Shown: one piece after another, positions 8,525 through 16,476 of the stretch
Numbering within the stretch: the stretch's first letter is position 1
How the letters are laid out: each line of letters begins with the position of its first letter
The notes under the pieces: generated by a model
Told to the model about the DNA's origin: nothing
The model's database searches: none
The model's input: the letters and a program-made list of their open reading frames with translations, nothing else
Assembly: GCF_012584455.1 (NCBI RefSeq)
Contig: NZ_JABAEB010000013.1
Span: 1 to 64,000 of the forward strand
Reading direction: 5' to 3'
Length of the DNA: 64,000 nt
DNA from: Shewanella oncorhynchi
GTDB taxonomy: Bacteria > Pseudomonadota > Gammaproteobacteria > Enterobacterales > Shewanellaceae
Program-made: the position numbers and the translations under genes

Positions 8525-8684
8525 GTGAGTGGCCTAAAGCCAGTCAGCAGAAAGAACTTAAGTCTGATAGCAATCCTTGTATGTAACCCTATCAGAAACG
8601 ACCTCACAGATTTCAAACCCCACAAGCAGAGGGTGAAACGAGCGGATTTATAGTAGCCTCGGCGTAGATTTTTGCACAACTGCT

Positions 8685-8698
8685 TACATACGTATTCA
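8685..8698 (-). promoter_or_regulatory. Candidate MalR (LacI-family) operator
   Basis: TACATACGTATTCA is a near-palindrome around ATACGTAT. A nearly identical site, TGCATACGTATTCA, precedes the GH97 glucosidase at 12970. Sharing this motif between two sugar genes suggests one LacI-type regulator, and the motif resembles what I recall of MalR sites in Alteromonadales. The regulator gene is not in the window. Confidence 0.5.
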
Positions 8699-9112
8699 TC
8701 ATGGCTTAGTAACTGGATGGAAACATAGGTGTAACGCATCTAGACGGTTTATCAATAGTCATAGGCTTGCTGGAATGCTCAAATAACTCTCTCATATTGT
8801 TAGAATACTTGATGATCAGTCATTGCATTATTTTTCAGATAAAAGTGTATTGTTATTGCGGATGTTAACTGAGTGATAAAATCAACCGCAGCATAACTGA
8901 CGGCGAATTCAATGCGCTTAATAAGAGTCAGCATGCAATAAATATCCAGTACGGATGCTGATAGCTTGACTCGAAAGTCGCGCACTCTGCACTATGATAA
9001 TAGCCAGCCTAGATATGGTGGGATCAGATAGGTACTTAGCTTATGATGATCGCCAGATTAAGCGTTTTTCGTTCGATTATTTTAAATTTTTTCAGTTGAT
9101 TAAAGGATCCCT

Positions 9113-9406
9113 ATGTTTGTTGTCTCGCTTACTTATAAAAAGCCAATTGCAGAAGTGGAGTTACATTTTGCCGCCCATATTGCTTATCTTGATGAGTATT
9201 ATGCCGCAGGGACTTTTGTCGCCTCGGGTCGTAAAGTGCCACGTACCGGTGGCGTCATCCTCGCCAAGGCTGAAAGTCGCGCGGCGCTAGAGGTTATTTT
9301 GCAGCAAGATCCTTTCTGCATTGCCGATGTCGCTGAGTTTGAGGTGATAGAGTTTGTGCCGACTAAAACGGCGCTAGGGTTAGAACAGTTGCTTGAAGTG
9401 ATTTAA
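9113..9406 (+). CDS. YciI-family protein
   Basis: A 97-residue single-domain protein of the YciI (dimeric alpha-beta barrel) family. It starts MFVVSLTYKK, has the family's His in FAAHIAYLDEYYAAG (about residue 22) and ends in a typical beta-strand (EFEVIEFVPTK). Family members are small cytosolic proteins with proposed hydrolase-like or dehydrochlorinase-like chemistry, but most have no known substrate. It has its own AAAGGATCCC ribosome-binding site and seems to be a single-gene unit. The following gap, 9407-9616, contains a 7-bp GC-rich hairpin (9464-9485) that may end its transcript. Confidence 0.8.
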   Translation: MFVVSLTYKKPIAEVELHFAAHIAYLDEYYAAGTFVASGRKVPRTGGVILAKAESRAALEVILQQDPFCIADVAEFEVIEFVPTKTALGLEQLLEVI

Positions 9407-9616
9407 CCTACATCTTTGTTTGAAAATTATTCCGTGCACTTGGTTATAACAGGCTTGGCGGGTTGGGGGATATAGAGTTCCCCCATTTGGGTGTTAGTCG
9501 GTGTTTATGCTGTTTTCGGGGCGAACTTTTCCGATATTCTGCGACCTAGTTTGGTATTATGCCGTTTTCCCTCTTGAAACCTTACGCAGGTTTCCGCTGC
9601 GCGAGTCCCGCTTTTT

Positions 9617-10624
9617 ATGTCTATTCAAACGCTGTTATCGACGGCTCTGGCGAAACGCCATGATTTTTTACAACAAGCTGAACAGGATCAAACCGATTGT
9701 TTTCGGGTGTTCCATGGGACAGTCGAAGGCGTGAGTGGCTTGAATGTCGATCGCTACGGCGATGTTTGGCTAGTGCAGAGTTTTCATCAAACCTTAACCG
9801 ACGAAGAATTGGTTGATGTCGGCACTGTTTTGTTGCAACAGGCCGATTTGCCGATTGTGTATAACGATCGTTCATTAGGCCATTCCCGTGTATTGAATGC
9901 CTTATCACCCGCACTGACAGAGATTGCGAGTTCTGAGCGAGTAATGCAGGAAAATGGCATCAAGTTCAGCACTAAACTGCGCCACGAAGGACAAGATCCG
10001 CTGTTATTCCTCGATATGCGTATTGGCCGCGAATATGTGCGGGCACACAGCCAAGATAAAACCGTGCTGAATTTGTTTTCCTACACCTGCGGCATTGGTA
10101 CTGCGGCAGCCATCGGCGGCGCGACTCAGGTGATGAATGTTGATTTTTCTTCCTTTGCTTTAGCGACGGGTAAAGCGAATGCGGCATTAAATCAGGTGTC
10201 GAATGTATGTGAGTTTGTGCAGAGTGACGCGTTTCCGGCATTGCGCCAATTGGCAGGCTTGAGTGTGGGAGGGCGTCGCAATCAAAAATTACCGAGTTAT
10301 CCCAAATTGGCGCAAACCCAGTTTGATCTGGTGTTCCTCGATCCGCCGCGTTATGCCAAGAGTGCTTTTGGTATTGTCGATTTGGTCAATGATTATCAAG
10401 GTTTGTTTAAGCCCGCATTAATGGCGACCAAAGTCGGTGGCACTATCGTTTGCTGCAACAATGTGGCGAAAGTCGAGCGCCAAGCATGGTTCGACAGTTT
10501 AGTGCGCTGCGTTGAAAAACAAGGCCGTACAGTCACTACGTACACTTGGCTCGATCCCCATGAGGATTTCCCTTCGTTCGATGACAATCATCCACTTAAA
10601 ATAGTGGCGCTGACGTTAAACTAA
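9617..10624 (+). CDS. Class I SAM-dependent methyltransferase, RlmI-like, without PUA domain
   Basis: A 335-residue member of the COG1092 (RlmI/RlmK-C-like) rRNA cytosine methyltransferases. Residues about 30-55 (VFHGTVEGVSGLNVDRYGD) are the EEHEA-like domain. The SAM-binding motif is VLNLFSYTCGIGTAAA (about 150) and the catalytic DPPR lies in FLDPPRYAKSAFG (about 240). E. coli RlmI is about 396 residues because it has an N-terminal PUA RNA-binding domain. This protein lacks that domain, so its target may differ from 23S m5C1962. It stands alone and ends in a clear terminator. The ribosome-binding site is weak. Confidence 0.8.
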   Translation: MSIQTLLSTALAKRHDFLQQAEQDQTDCFRVFHGTVEGVSGLNVDRYGDVWLVQSFHQTLTDEELVDVGTVLLQQADLPIVYNDRSLGHSRVLNALSPALTEIASSERVMQENGIKFSTKLRHEGQDPLLFLDMRIGREYVRAHSQDKTVLNLFSYTCGIGTAAAIGGATQVMNVDFSSFALATGKANAALNQVSNVCEFVQSDAFPALRQLAGLSVGGRRNQKLPSYPKLAQTQFDLVFLDPPRYAKSAFGIVDLVNDYQGLFKPALMATKVGGTIVCCNNVAKVERQAWFDSLVRCVEKQGRTVTTYTWLDPHEDFPSFDDNHPLKIVALTLN

Positions 10625-10642
10625 TCGTGTCACAGTAAACAT

Positions 10643-10670
10643 AAAGGGCGCTTTTTAGTGCCCTTTCTTT
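10643..10670 (+). terminator. Rho-independent terminator after the methyltransferase
   Basis: AAAGGGC pairs with GCCCTTT around a short T-rich loop, followed by TCTTT. Confidence 0.7.
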
Positions 10671-10692
10671 ATGGTGTGACTTTTGTTTATAG

Positions 10693-10718
10693 CGGCTTTG
10701 TTGCTCGCAACAAAGCCG
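10693..10718. terminator. Strong hairpin between convergent genes
   Basis: A perfect 12-bp dyad (CGGCTTTGTTGC / GCAACAAAGCCG, 2-base loop) lies between the methyltransferase and the convergent GH97 gene. No good T-run follows on either strand, so it may terminate weakly or protect mRNA ends. Confidence 0.5.
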
Positions 10719-10719
10719 T

Positions 10720-10742
10720 TAAAGCACTAAACCTAAAGCACT
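10720..10742. repeat. Stop-codon-spanning 14-bp duplication at the GH97 3' end
   Basis: TAAAGCACT occurs at 10720-10728 and again at 10734-10742, 14 bp apart. On the minus strand this duplicates the last codons and stop of the glucosidase: GTGCTTTAG, then GTGCTTTAA. Confidence 0.65.
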
Positions 10743-12895
10743 TTGAACCTGATTGCCGTGCCGCCACTGCTGGCGAGTGAGAGGTTTAGGCTATCTTTAG
10801 CACTCACCTCTTTTGTTTCAATCACATAATCATAGGGGTTGGTTTTCCAATCGGCTTTTGCGCCATCGCGGTAAATCTGCGCTTGATAACGTTTATTCGG
10901 GGAGAGGAAATCCAGTTTGACCGTGACCTTGCGTGCAGTTTCATCCGTGAGTGCGCCTAAGTACCAATCACCTTGATCCTTCGCTTGGCGGGCAAAGACA
11001 ATATAGTCACCGACTTCACCGGCAAGCGCGACACTTTGATACCAATCTGTGGGCACATCGCGGATAAATTGGAAGGCATCTAAGTGCTTTTCATAATTGC
11101 GCGGCAGATCCGCTGCCATTTGGATTGGACTGTAGAGCACAACGTACAAGGCAAGCTGTTTGGTCAATGTGGTTTGCACACGGTTTTCAGCATCCAACCC
11201 CTTGGGCGCTAAGTCAAAAATCCCCGGGGTAAAATCCATTGGACCCGCAAGCATGCGGGTAAAGGGTAACATGGCCGTGTGTTCAGGGCTGTTTGGTGGG
11301 CTACCCCAAGCATTGTACTCTTGGCCGCGGGCACCTTCGCGGGAGATCCAGTTCGGATAGGTTCGGCGCAGGCCTGTGTCTTTAATCGGCTCGTGGGTAT
11401 TGATACTGATGTGGTGTTTCGCAGCCTCGGTGACATTGTGTAAATACTCACCGACCATAAATTGGCCGTCGTGCCACTCGTGACGGGTAATGCCTTTGTC
11501 ATCTATGCGCTTGATCTGGCCACCATCGGCGACATAGCCCGTTTTGACTTGAGTAACACCATGCTGCTCATACAGGGCGAAGGCATCAGCCATTTGCTCG
11601 CGATAATGCGTGACTGAACCTGCGGTTTCATGGTGGCCGATTAAACGTACATTTTGTTTTGCACCGTAGGCTGTGATGGCGGGCAGATCGAAATCAGCAT
11701 AGGCCTTGGTAAAGCTAAATTGATCGCCGTTGTGGAACCAGTCGCCATCCCAACCTTCATTCCAACCTTCTACCAGTACGCCATCAAACTGATATTTAGC
11801 GGCGAAATCCATATAACGCTTTGTTTCACTAGTGGTTGCGCCATGGGTTGGGCCCGAGCCCCAGGTATTTTCGTTTAAGTGCATTCCCCACCAAATACCG
11901 ACGTATTTCCCTGGTTTTACCCAAGTAACATCGCCGAGTTTATTGGGTTCATTGAGGTTTAGGATGAGGTGCGAATTGAGCAGCCCAGCTGCTTTGTCGG
12001 CAATTTGAATGGTGCGCCACGGCGTATAAAAACCCACTTGGGTTTTGACGCGAATACCATCTGACCAAGGCGTGAGATCGGCCTTAAGTTTGCCATCGCG
12101 CTGTTGATCTAAGGTCATGGCGGCAAAGTCCACCAAGGCGGCTTCGTGGATACTTAAGTGCGTACCATCCGCGAGTTTAAAGGTGAAGGGGGTATGGGCT
12201 CTATCGACGTCTTTAAGCGCTGTGGTGCGATATAAATATTCGTAGCGATTCCAGCCGCGGGCAGGGATCCACCATGCAGTGGCTTTATCGCTCTTGCCGA
12301 CATTGAACTCGGTTAACTCGTCAGTGATTAATAGCGGCGAATTGGCGGGCAGGACAGCTTGTGGGGCTAAGTGATAGCGAAAGCCAATCCCATCGTCAAA
12401 GGCTTTAAATTCGATTTCGAGTTGCACCTTGCCATTACTTAATACTGCAGTCAGTTGATTGTGTTGATCGCGGATCCATTCCTGTTCGCCCCAAGGTTGT
12501 TGCCACTCTTCATCGGCACTTTTTTTATCGCTGTTTTTTATATGCAATCCTTGACCGAGTTCGCCAATGGATTGAAAAACTAAGCCTAAGCGGCTCGGTT
12601 CTATGACTGTTTTACCGCGAAAATCGATTTTATATTCGGGGCGACCAGTATCGTCACTCAAGCTGATTTGAATTTGTTGGTTGGGTGAGCTGACGGTAAC
12701 GGTTTTAGCAAATACGTTGGCACTAAAAAGACTCGTGACAGCAAGGGCGATGGCTGTAGGGCTTAATAGCGCTTGCGATAGTTTTTGTCGCGATGAGCTC
12801 TGGCGAGTGTGGCTGTTTGTTAAGTGGCAGTCTGTTACGTGACGGGCAGTTAAGTCGCTGCGAGTGAACTGAATAGGGTTGGTCTTGATGAACAT
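10733..12895 (-). CDS. susB: GH97 alpha-glucosidase (SusB-like)
   Basis: An exported retaining or inverting glycosidase of family GH97 that removes glucose from maltodextrins. From the chosen start it is 720 residues. An unusually long polar N-region (about 45 residues) precedes the hydrophobic signal core ending VFA/KT. Next come the GH97 N-terminal beta-supersandwich (about 60-310), the TIM barrel (GIWWGMHLNENTWGSGP, FDGVLVEGWNEGWDGDWF, NTHEPIKDTGLRRTYPN) and a C-terminal beta domain. I chose the ATG at 12895 because AAGGATCA lies 7 bases upstream; a GTG 12 codons earlier lacks such a site. A MalR-like operator lies 75 bp upstream. Its 3' end carries a stop-spanning duplication. Confidence 0.9.
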   Translation of the reverse strand: MFIKTNPIQFTRSDLTARHVTDCHLTNSHTRQSSSRQKLSQALLSPTAIALAVTSLFSANVFAKTVTVSSPNQQIQISLSDDTGRPEYKIDFRGKTVIEPSRLGLVFQSIGELGQGLHIKNSDKKSADEEWQQPWGEQEWIRDQHNQLTAVLSNGKVQLEIEFKAFDDGIGFRYHLAPQAVLPANSPLLITDELTEFNVGKSDKATAWWIPARGWNRYEYLYRTTALKDVDRAHTPFTFKLADGTHLSIHEAALVDFAAMTLDQQRDGKLKADLTPWSDGIRVKTQVGFYTPWRTIQIADKAAGLLNSHLILNLNEPNKLGDVTWVKPGKYVGIWWGMHLNENTWGSGPTHGATTSETKRYMDFAAKYQFDGVLVEGWNEGWDGDWFHNGDQFSFTKAYADFDLPAITAYGAKQNVRLIGHHETAGSVTHYREQMADAFALYEQHGVTQVKTGYVADGGQIKRIDDKGITRHEWHDGQFMVGEYLHNVTEAAKHHISINTHEPIKDTGLRRTYPNWISREGARGQEYNAWGSPPNSPEHTAMLPFTRMLAGPMDFTPGIFDLAPKGLDAENRVQTTLTKQLALYVVLYSPIQMAADLPRNYEKHLDAFQFIRDVPTDWYQSVALAGEVGDYIVFARQAKDQGDWYLGALTDETARKVTVKLDFLSPNKRYQAQIYRDGAKADWKTNPYDYVIETKEVSAKDSLNLSLASSGGTAIRFKVL

Positions 12896-12969
12896 TCCTT
12901 GATCCTTGTTTTTATAATGAATGTGACTCACAGCATACTAGTGGCGATGGCTTTTTAATCGCAACGGCC

Positions 12970-12983
12970 TGCATACGTATTCA
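12970..12983 (-). promoter_or_regulatory. Candidate MalR operator upstream of GH97
   Basis: TGCATACGTATTCA, a near-perfect dyad, shares 12 of 14 bases with the site at 8685. Its position, 75 bp before the GH97 start, suits repression or activation by a LacI-type regulator. Confidence 0.55.
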
Positions 12984-13162
12984 CCACATTAAGGCGTGGC
13001 GTAACAGACGTGACGAGAAGCACTGTGAGGGCACGAACAAAAGATGTGGTTTGCTTTTGACTCGGGTAAACTGCGCGCTTTCTTTTTGCTTAAAAATGCA
13101 ATCTAGCGTGGGATTTACAGTGGGATTTACAGTATTTGGAGCCGCAGTAGTAAGGTCAAACC

Positions 13163-13930
13163 GTGAAAATTAGCCAACGTTTACAACAGATAAACAGCAT
13201 GATCACTGGTCATTACGATCATATTTGGGATTGCTGCTGCGATCATGGTTTGCTTGGTATGCTGTTGTTAAAAAGGAATGCTGCTCGCCAAGTGCATTTT
13301 GTCGATTGTGTGTCTTCGCTAATGCAGGCGCTTGAAGTGCGTTTACAGCGTTTCTTTCCCGCTGACATATCAGGCCTAAATCCTCACTTAAACCCAGGTA
13401 TAGACCCAAACTTAAGTTGTCATACTCAGTGGCAAGTGCATTGCCTCGATGTCGCGGCTTTACCGCTCGAGCAAACCAGTGACAAAGATAAACAGTTGAT
13501 TATCATCGCTGGCGTGGGTGGTGAATTACTGGTGGACTTAGTGCGGGCAATTCTAGCGCAACACCCACTGCGGCCCCTCGAATTTATTTTGTGTCCCGTG
13601 CATCATAATTACTATGTCAGGCAATCACTTTCGGCCTTAGGGCTAGGGCTCAAGTCGGAACTCTTATTGGAAGAGAATCAACGTTTCTACGAAATCCTCC
13701 ATGTCAGTACAATCGTTGCTCCAAATGGTTTGCCTATCACTGCTACGGGGTCGTTAATGTGGCAGACGTTAGATGAAGTAAGTTTGCCGCGAGCACACCG
13801 CTACCTGTCGCAGGTAATTGGCCATTACCAACGCATGTCGGTGCACAAGCAAACTCCTGAAATTATTCACGCCTATCAGCAGCAATTGGCCCAGCTCTTG
13901 AGTGAGCATAGTGAGTTTGAATGCGCTTGA
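13163..13930 (+). CDS. trmK: TrmK-like tRNA (adenine-N1) methyltransferase
   Basis: A 255-residue Rossmann methyltransferase of the TrmK family (DUF633), which methylates N1 of A22 in tRNA in bacteria that have it. The start MKISQRLQQINSMI and SAM motif I (WDCCCDHGLLGMLLL, about 23-37) are typical. IIAGVGGELLVDLV (about 115) fits the family's GMGG signature, and the catalytic Asp region is near CPVHHNYYVRQSL. The start codon is GTG with AAGG eight bases upstream. The upstream region contains a perfect 12-bp tandem duplication at 13108-13131. The stop codon lies in another duplicated segment, followed by a 12/13-bp tandem array. Confidence 0.8.
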   Translation: MKISQRLQQINSMITGHYDHIWDCCCDHGLLGMLLLKRNAARQVHFVDCVSSLMQALEVRLQRFFPADISGLNPHLNPGIDPNLSCHTQWQVHCLDVAALPLEQTSDKDKQLIIIAGVGGELLVDLVRAILAQHPLRPLEFILCPVHHNYYVRQSLSALGLGLKSELLLEENQRFYEILHVSTIVAPNGLPITATGSLMWQTLDEVSLPRAHRYLSQVIGHYQRMSVHKQTPEIIHAYQQQLAQLLSEHSEFECA

Positions 13931-14040
13931 GCATTTTTCCGCTTGGGCATTACGCTGAGAACTAAGATGAGAACTAAGATGAGAACTAAGATGAGAACCA
14001 AAGATGAGAACCAAAGATGAGCAGCTAAGATGAGGATCAG
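13918..14040. repeat. Tandem array at and after the trmK stop (15-bp then 12/13-bp units)
   Basis: The stop TGA lies in a 15-bp imperfect duplication (CGCTTGAGCATTTTT then CCGCTTGGGCATTAC). From 13956 follow three units of TGAGAACTAAGA, two of TGAGAACCAAAGA, one of TGAGCAGCTAAGA and a decayed copy. Each unit begins with TGA. Confidence 0.85.
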
Positions 14041-14161
14041 GCGAAAGAGCTGATGCATCGCGATCTCGTTGTTAATATTATGGGTAAAATAATTTTGGCA
14101 TAAACCGTTAACAATCAATCTTGTAATCGTTAAAATCTATTAATCACTCGGACTGGACTGA

Positions 14162-14782
14162 GTGCGATTATTGCCTCTGTGGCAGTTTTTGATCTGCATT
14201 TGGCGCATTTTCGTTTATGCTGCGACTCCTTTTCGGCAAATGGCTACGACGATGCGTTTATTGAGAACCACCCAAGATCCTGCGGTTAACCTACAGACGG
14301 CACGCGTTTTTTATCGCAGAGCTGCCCGCGCGATAGTGTTATCGGGTGAAGACATTTTGCTACTTTATACCCAAAAATACCGCGACTACAGCTTACCCGG
14401 AGGCGGAATTGACGATGGCGAGAGTCTCGAAGATGGACTGATCCGCGAGCTTCAGGAAGAAACCGGTGCCTTAGACATTCAAGTGTTAGCGCCCTTTGGT
14501 CGCTATGAAGAGTTTCGACCTTGGTACCGTGAAGGGGCGAATGTAGTGCACATGGAGTCATTCTGTTATGTGTGCAGCATTGACACCGCACTGGGCGAGC
14601 GTGGTTTAGGTGAGACTCGATTAGAAGCCCATGAGATTAAAAATGGCATGCGACCTCAATGGCTCAATATTCATCAAGCTATCGCCCATAATGAAGATAT
14701 TCAGCGTAATCATCCCCATAAAGGCCAATCAATAGAGCGTGAAACTTTTCTGCTAAAACAGATAGTGTTGGAATGTTTGTAA
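14162..14782 (+). CDS. Nudix hydrolase
   Basis: A 206-residue protein with a complete Nudix box: GGIDDGE, then RELQEETGA (about residues 80-104), matching GX5EX7REUXEEXGU. Nudix enzymes hydrolyse a nucleoside diphosphate linked to another group, and the substrate here is not predictable. The longest frame starts at a GTG and begins with a hydrophobic stretch (LWQFLICIWRIFVYAA) that could be a membrane anchor. If an ATG at 14240 or 14252 is used instead, the protein is soluble and about 176-180 residues. Neither ATG has a clear ribosome-binding site, and a GGACTGGA lies just before the GTG. The start is unresolved. Confidence 0.78.
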   Translation: MRLLPLWQFLICIWRIFVYAATPFRQMATTMRLLRTTQDPAVNLQTARVFYRRAARAIVLSGEDILLLYTQKYRDYSLPGGGIDDGESLEDGLIRELQEETGALDIQVLAPFGRYEEFRPWYREGANVVHMESFCYVCSIDTALGERGLGETRLEAHEIKNGMRPQWLNIHQAIAHNEDIQRNHPHKGQSIERETFLLKQIVLECL

Positions 14783-14972
14783 GTTTTACCATTTTTAAAT
14801 CATAACTTTAATCTATGATTTTATTTCACGTCAAACTTAGTTGGCTTGGTTTGTTGGCGATTGAACGCCGTTATTTTAACCTGATTTTTTAAGTGGATGT
14901 GCTTCGAACCTGTGCCTGACTTAGTGGATGTTTAAGACAATTTCTCACTCTTTTGCCGCAGCAAGGAAGACA

Positions 14973-15536
14973 ATGCAGATTATTTTATTGACCCACGAAC
15001 GCGAGTTAACTCGCAAAACGAATACTGGCCAACTTGCGTTAGCCGCATTCCCTGAAGAGGTGAAAAGCATCGTCTGGTCGAGAACGGCACCTGATAACGA
15101 TTTAGTGGCTATGTTGGCATCGCAGCAGGCTAAACTGTTGTTTCCTGCAAGTGATACTGAGCACACTGGGCCCATTGATCATAATGCCTTAGATACGGTT
15201 TTAGCTGAGCCAGCGCTCTCGAACGCACAAGCCTTGTTAGTGCCTGCGCAATCTACAGTCATAGCAGCACAACGAATGCCGAACCAAGTGGTGATTTTAG
15301 ATGCGACTTGGCAGGAGGCGCGTAAGATGCTGCGCCAGAGTCCCTATCTTAAAACAGCCGCACGAGTCAGTTTGCCGCCACTTATGCCTGAATCCGCCTT
15401 TATATTGCGGCGTAATCAGCAAGAAGGGGGCTTGTGTACCGCAGAATGTATTATTGCGCTTTGGCGGCACTGTGGCAGAGCAGAACAAGCGACGGTATTA
15501 GCGTCGCTGTTTACTGAATTGAATAGCCGTACTTGA
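14973..15536 (+). CDS. tapT: DTW-domain tRNA-uridine aminocarboxypropyltransferase
   Basis: From the chosen ATG the protein is 187 residues and has the DTW domain. DATWQEARKMLRQSPYL (about residues 108-124) carries the D-x-T-W signature, and HERELTRKTNTG near the start is the typical opening. TapT (YfiP in E. coli) adds an aminocarboxypropyl group from SAM to uridine 47 of tRNA to make acp3U. The start at 14973 is supported by AAGGAAG five bases upstream and by family length. An earlier in-frame ATG at 14928 would add 15 residues without such a site. It is preceded by a Nudix gene on the same strand, 190 bp away. Confidence 0.8.
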   Translation: MQIILLTHERELTRKTNTGQLALAAFPEEVKSIVWSRTAPDNDLVAMLASQQAKLLFPASDTEHTGPIDHNALDTVLAEPALSNAQALLVPAQSTVIAAQRMPNQVVILDATWQEARKMLRQSPYLKTAARVSLPPLMPESAFILRRNQQEGGLCTAECIIALWRHCGRAEQATVLASLFTELNSRT

Positions 15537-15610
15537 TTGCGATGTTCGAGAGAACGTTTGAGGAAGTGCATGAATAGATAATTAACGACTTTTAGCTTTG
15601 ACCCATAGAT

Positions 15611-15730
15611 AAATCACCGTCAGCTGAATCACCATCTGTTAAGTCATAGTCATTTAAATCAGAGTCAGTTAAATCACCATCAGCTAAATAATAGCCATTT
15701 AAATAACAGTCAGATAAATACACAGAAAGT
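15611..15730. repeat. 15-bp tandem repeat, seven to eight units, spanning the trhA stop codon
   Basis: Units run in exact 15-bp register from 15611, for example AAATCACCGTCAGCT, GAATCACCATCTGTT, AAATCAGAGTCAGTT, AAATCACCATCAGCT and AAATAACAGTCAGAT. The eighth unit, within the gene, is decayed. On the minus strand each unit is a variant of the gene's final codons plus stop (CTG ACT GTT ATT TAA). Confidence 0.92.
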
Positions 15731-16382
15731 GGCTCATGGCACCGCCGAGCACAAACAAATGCCAAATGGCATGGTTGAATGGAATGCGTTTACCGACGTA
15801 GAATACAACCCCTAATGTGTAAAATAAACCACCTAAGATCAATAGATTAAACCCTACCTCTGACATCGCCTTCGTTAAATCGCCCATCACAGTGACACAT
15901 AGCCAACCCATAGCGAGATACAAGACTAAGCTTAACTTTTTGAATTTGTGAATAAATAACGTCTTAAATAGGATCCCACCAATTGCAAGCGACCAAATGG
16001 CCGTTAAAATCACTATCGACTGCGTGCCTTGTAAGCTTATCAGCATCAAAGGTGTGTAAGTTCCTGCAATTAAACAGTAAATAGCGCAGTGATCGGCGAT
16101 CTTCAGTTTATGTTTCCAGCCTGAATGGCTAACGCTGTGATATAACGTCGAGCATAGGAAAAGCACTATGATGCTCGCACCATAAATGGTTACGCCCGTA
16201 AGTTGAATTGGCGTTAGGTGATCTTGACCTTTAAGCAGCATGAGGACCAATGCCACAATCCCCGCAATGACACCTAGGCCATGGGATACACTGTTAGCGA
16301 TCTCTTCTTTGATACTATATGGTCCAGATTTTACCAGGTTTTTAACTGTATTTGGCTGTTCGGTAACACTTTGACTCGACAT
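15699..16382 (-). CDS. trhA: Hemolysin III family membrane protein (TrhA/YqfA-like)
   Basis: A 227-residue protein with seven predicted membrane segments and family landmarks. EEIANSVSHGLGVIAG (about 25) and STLYHSVSH (about 80) contain the conserved metal-ligand-like Ser/His. DHCAIYCLIAGTYTP (about 100) contains a conserved Asp/His, and the last helix has HAIWHLFVLGGAMSHF with two His. This is the PAQR/hemolysin III fold, and E. coli TrhA affects membrane energetics and fatty-acid homeostasis. The name hemolysin should not be taken literally. The final codons LTVI-stop form one unit of a 15-bp tandem repeat that continues downstream. Confidence 0.87.
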   Translation of the reverse strand: MSSQSVTEQPNTVKNLVKSGPYSIKEEIANSVSHGLGVIAGIVALVLMLLKGQDHLTPIQLTGVTIYGASIIVLFLCSTLYHSVSHSGWKHKLKIADHCAIYCLIAGTYTPLMLISLQGTQSIVILTAIWSLAIGGILFKTLFIHKFKKLSLVLYLAMGWLCVTVMGDLTKAMSEVGFNLLILGGLFYTLGVVFYVGKRIPFNHAIWHLFVLGGAMSHFLCIYLTVI

Positions 16383-16440
16383 GGTAGATACACACTCGTA
16401 AACGATAATGACTGAGTCTATCAGTTAGAAAAATAAATCA

Positions 16441-16476
16441 CCATATTTAAGCGTACACTTGTAAGCTTAAATATGG
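16441..16476. terminator. AT-rich perfect 11-bp hairpin in a long gap
   Basis: CCATATTTAAG pairs with CTTAAATATGG around a 14-base loop, with T-rich sequence on both outer sides. It lies between the divergent trhA and the 451-residue gene, in a 492-bp stretch (16383-16874) with no convincing gene. What it terminates is unclear. Confidence 0.4.

Noticed and set aside
8494..8739. 81-codon minus-strand frame over the hairpin and operator region
   Set aside because: It covers the inverted repeat and the MalR-like site, has no family resemblance and no good start signal.
8800..8985. 61-codon minus-strand frame before the YciI gene
   Set aside because: Composition and lack of start signals suggest chance. 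It has no partner or motif.
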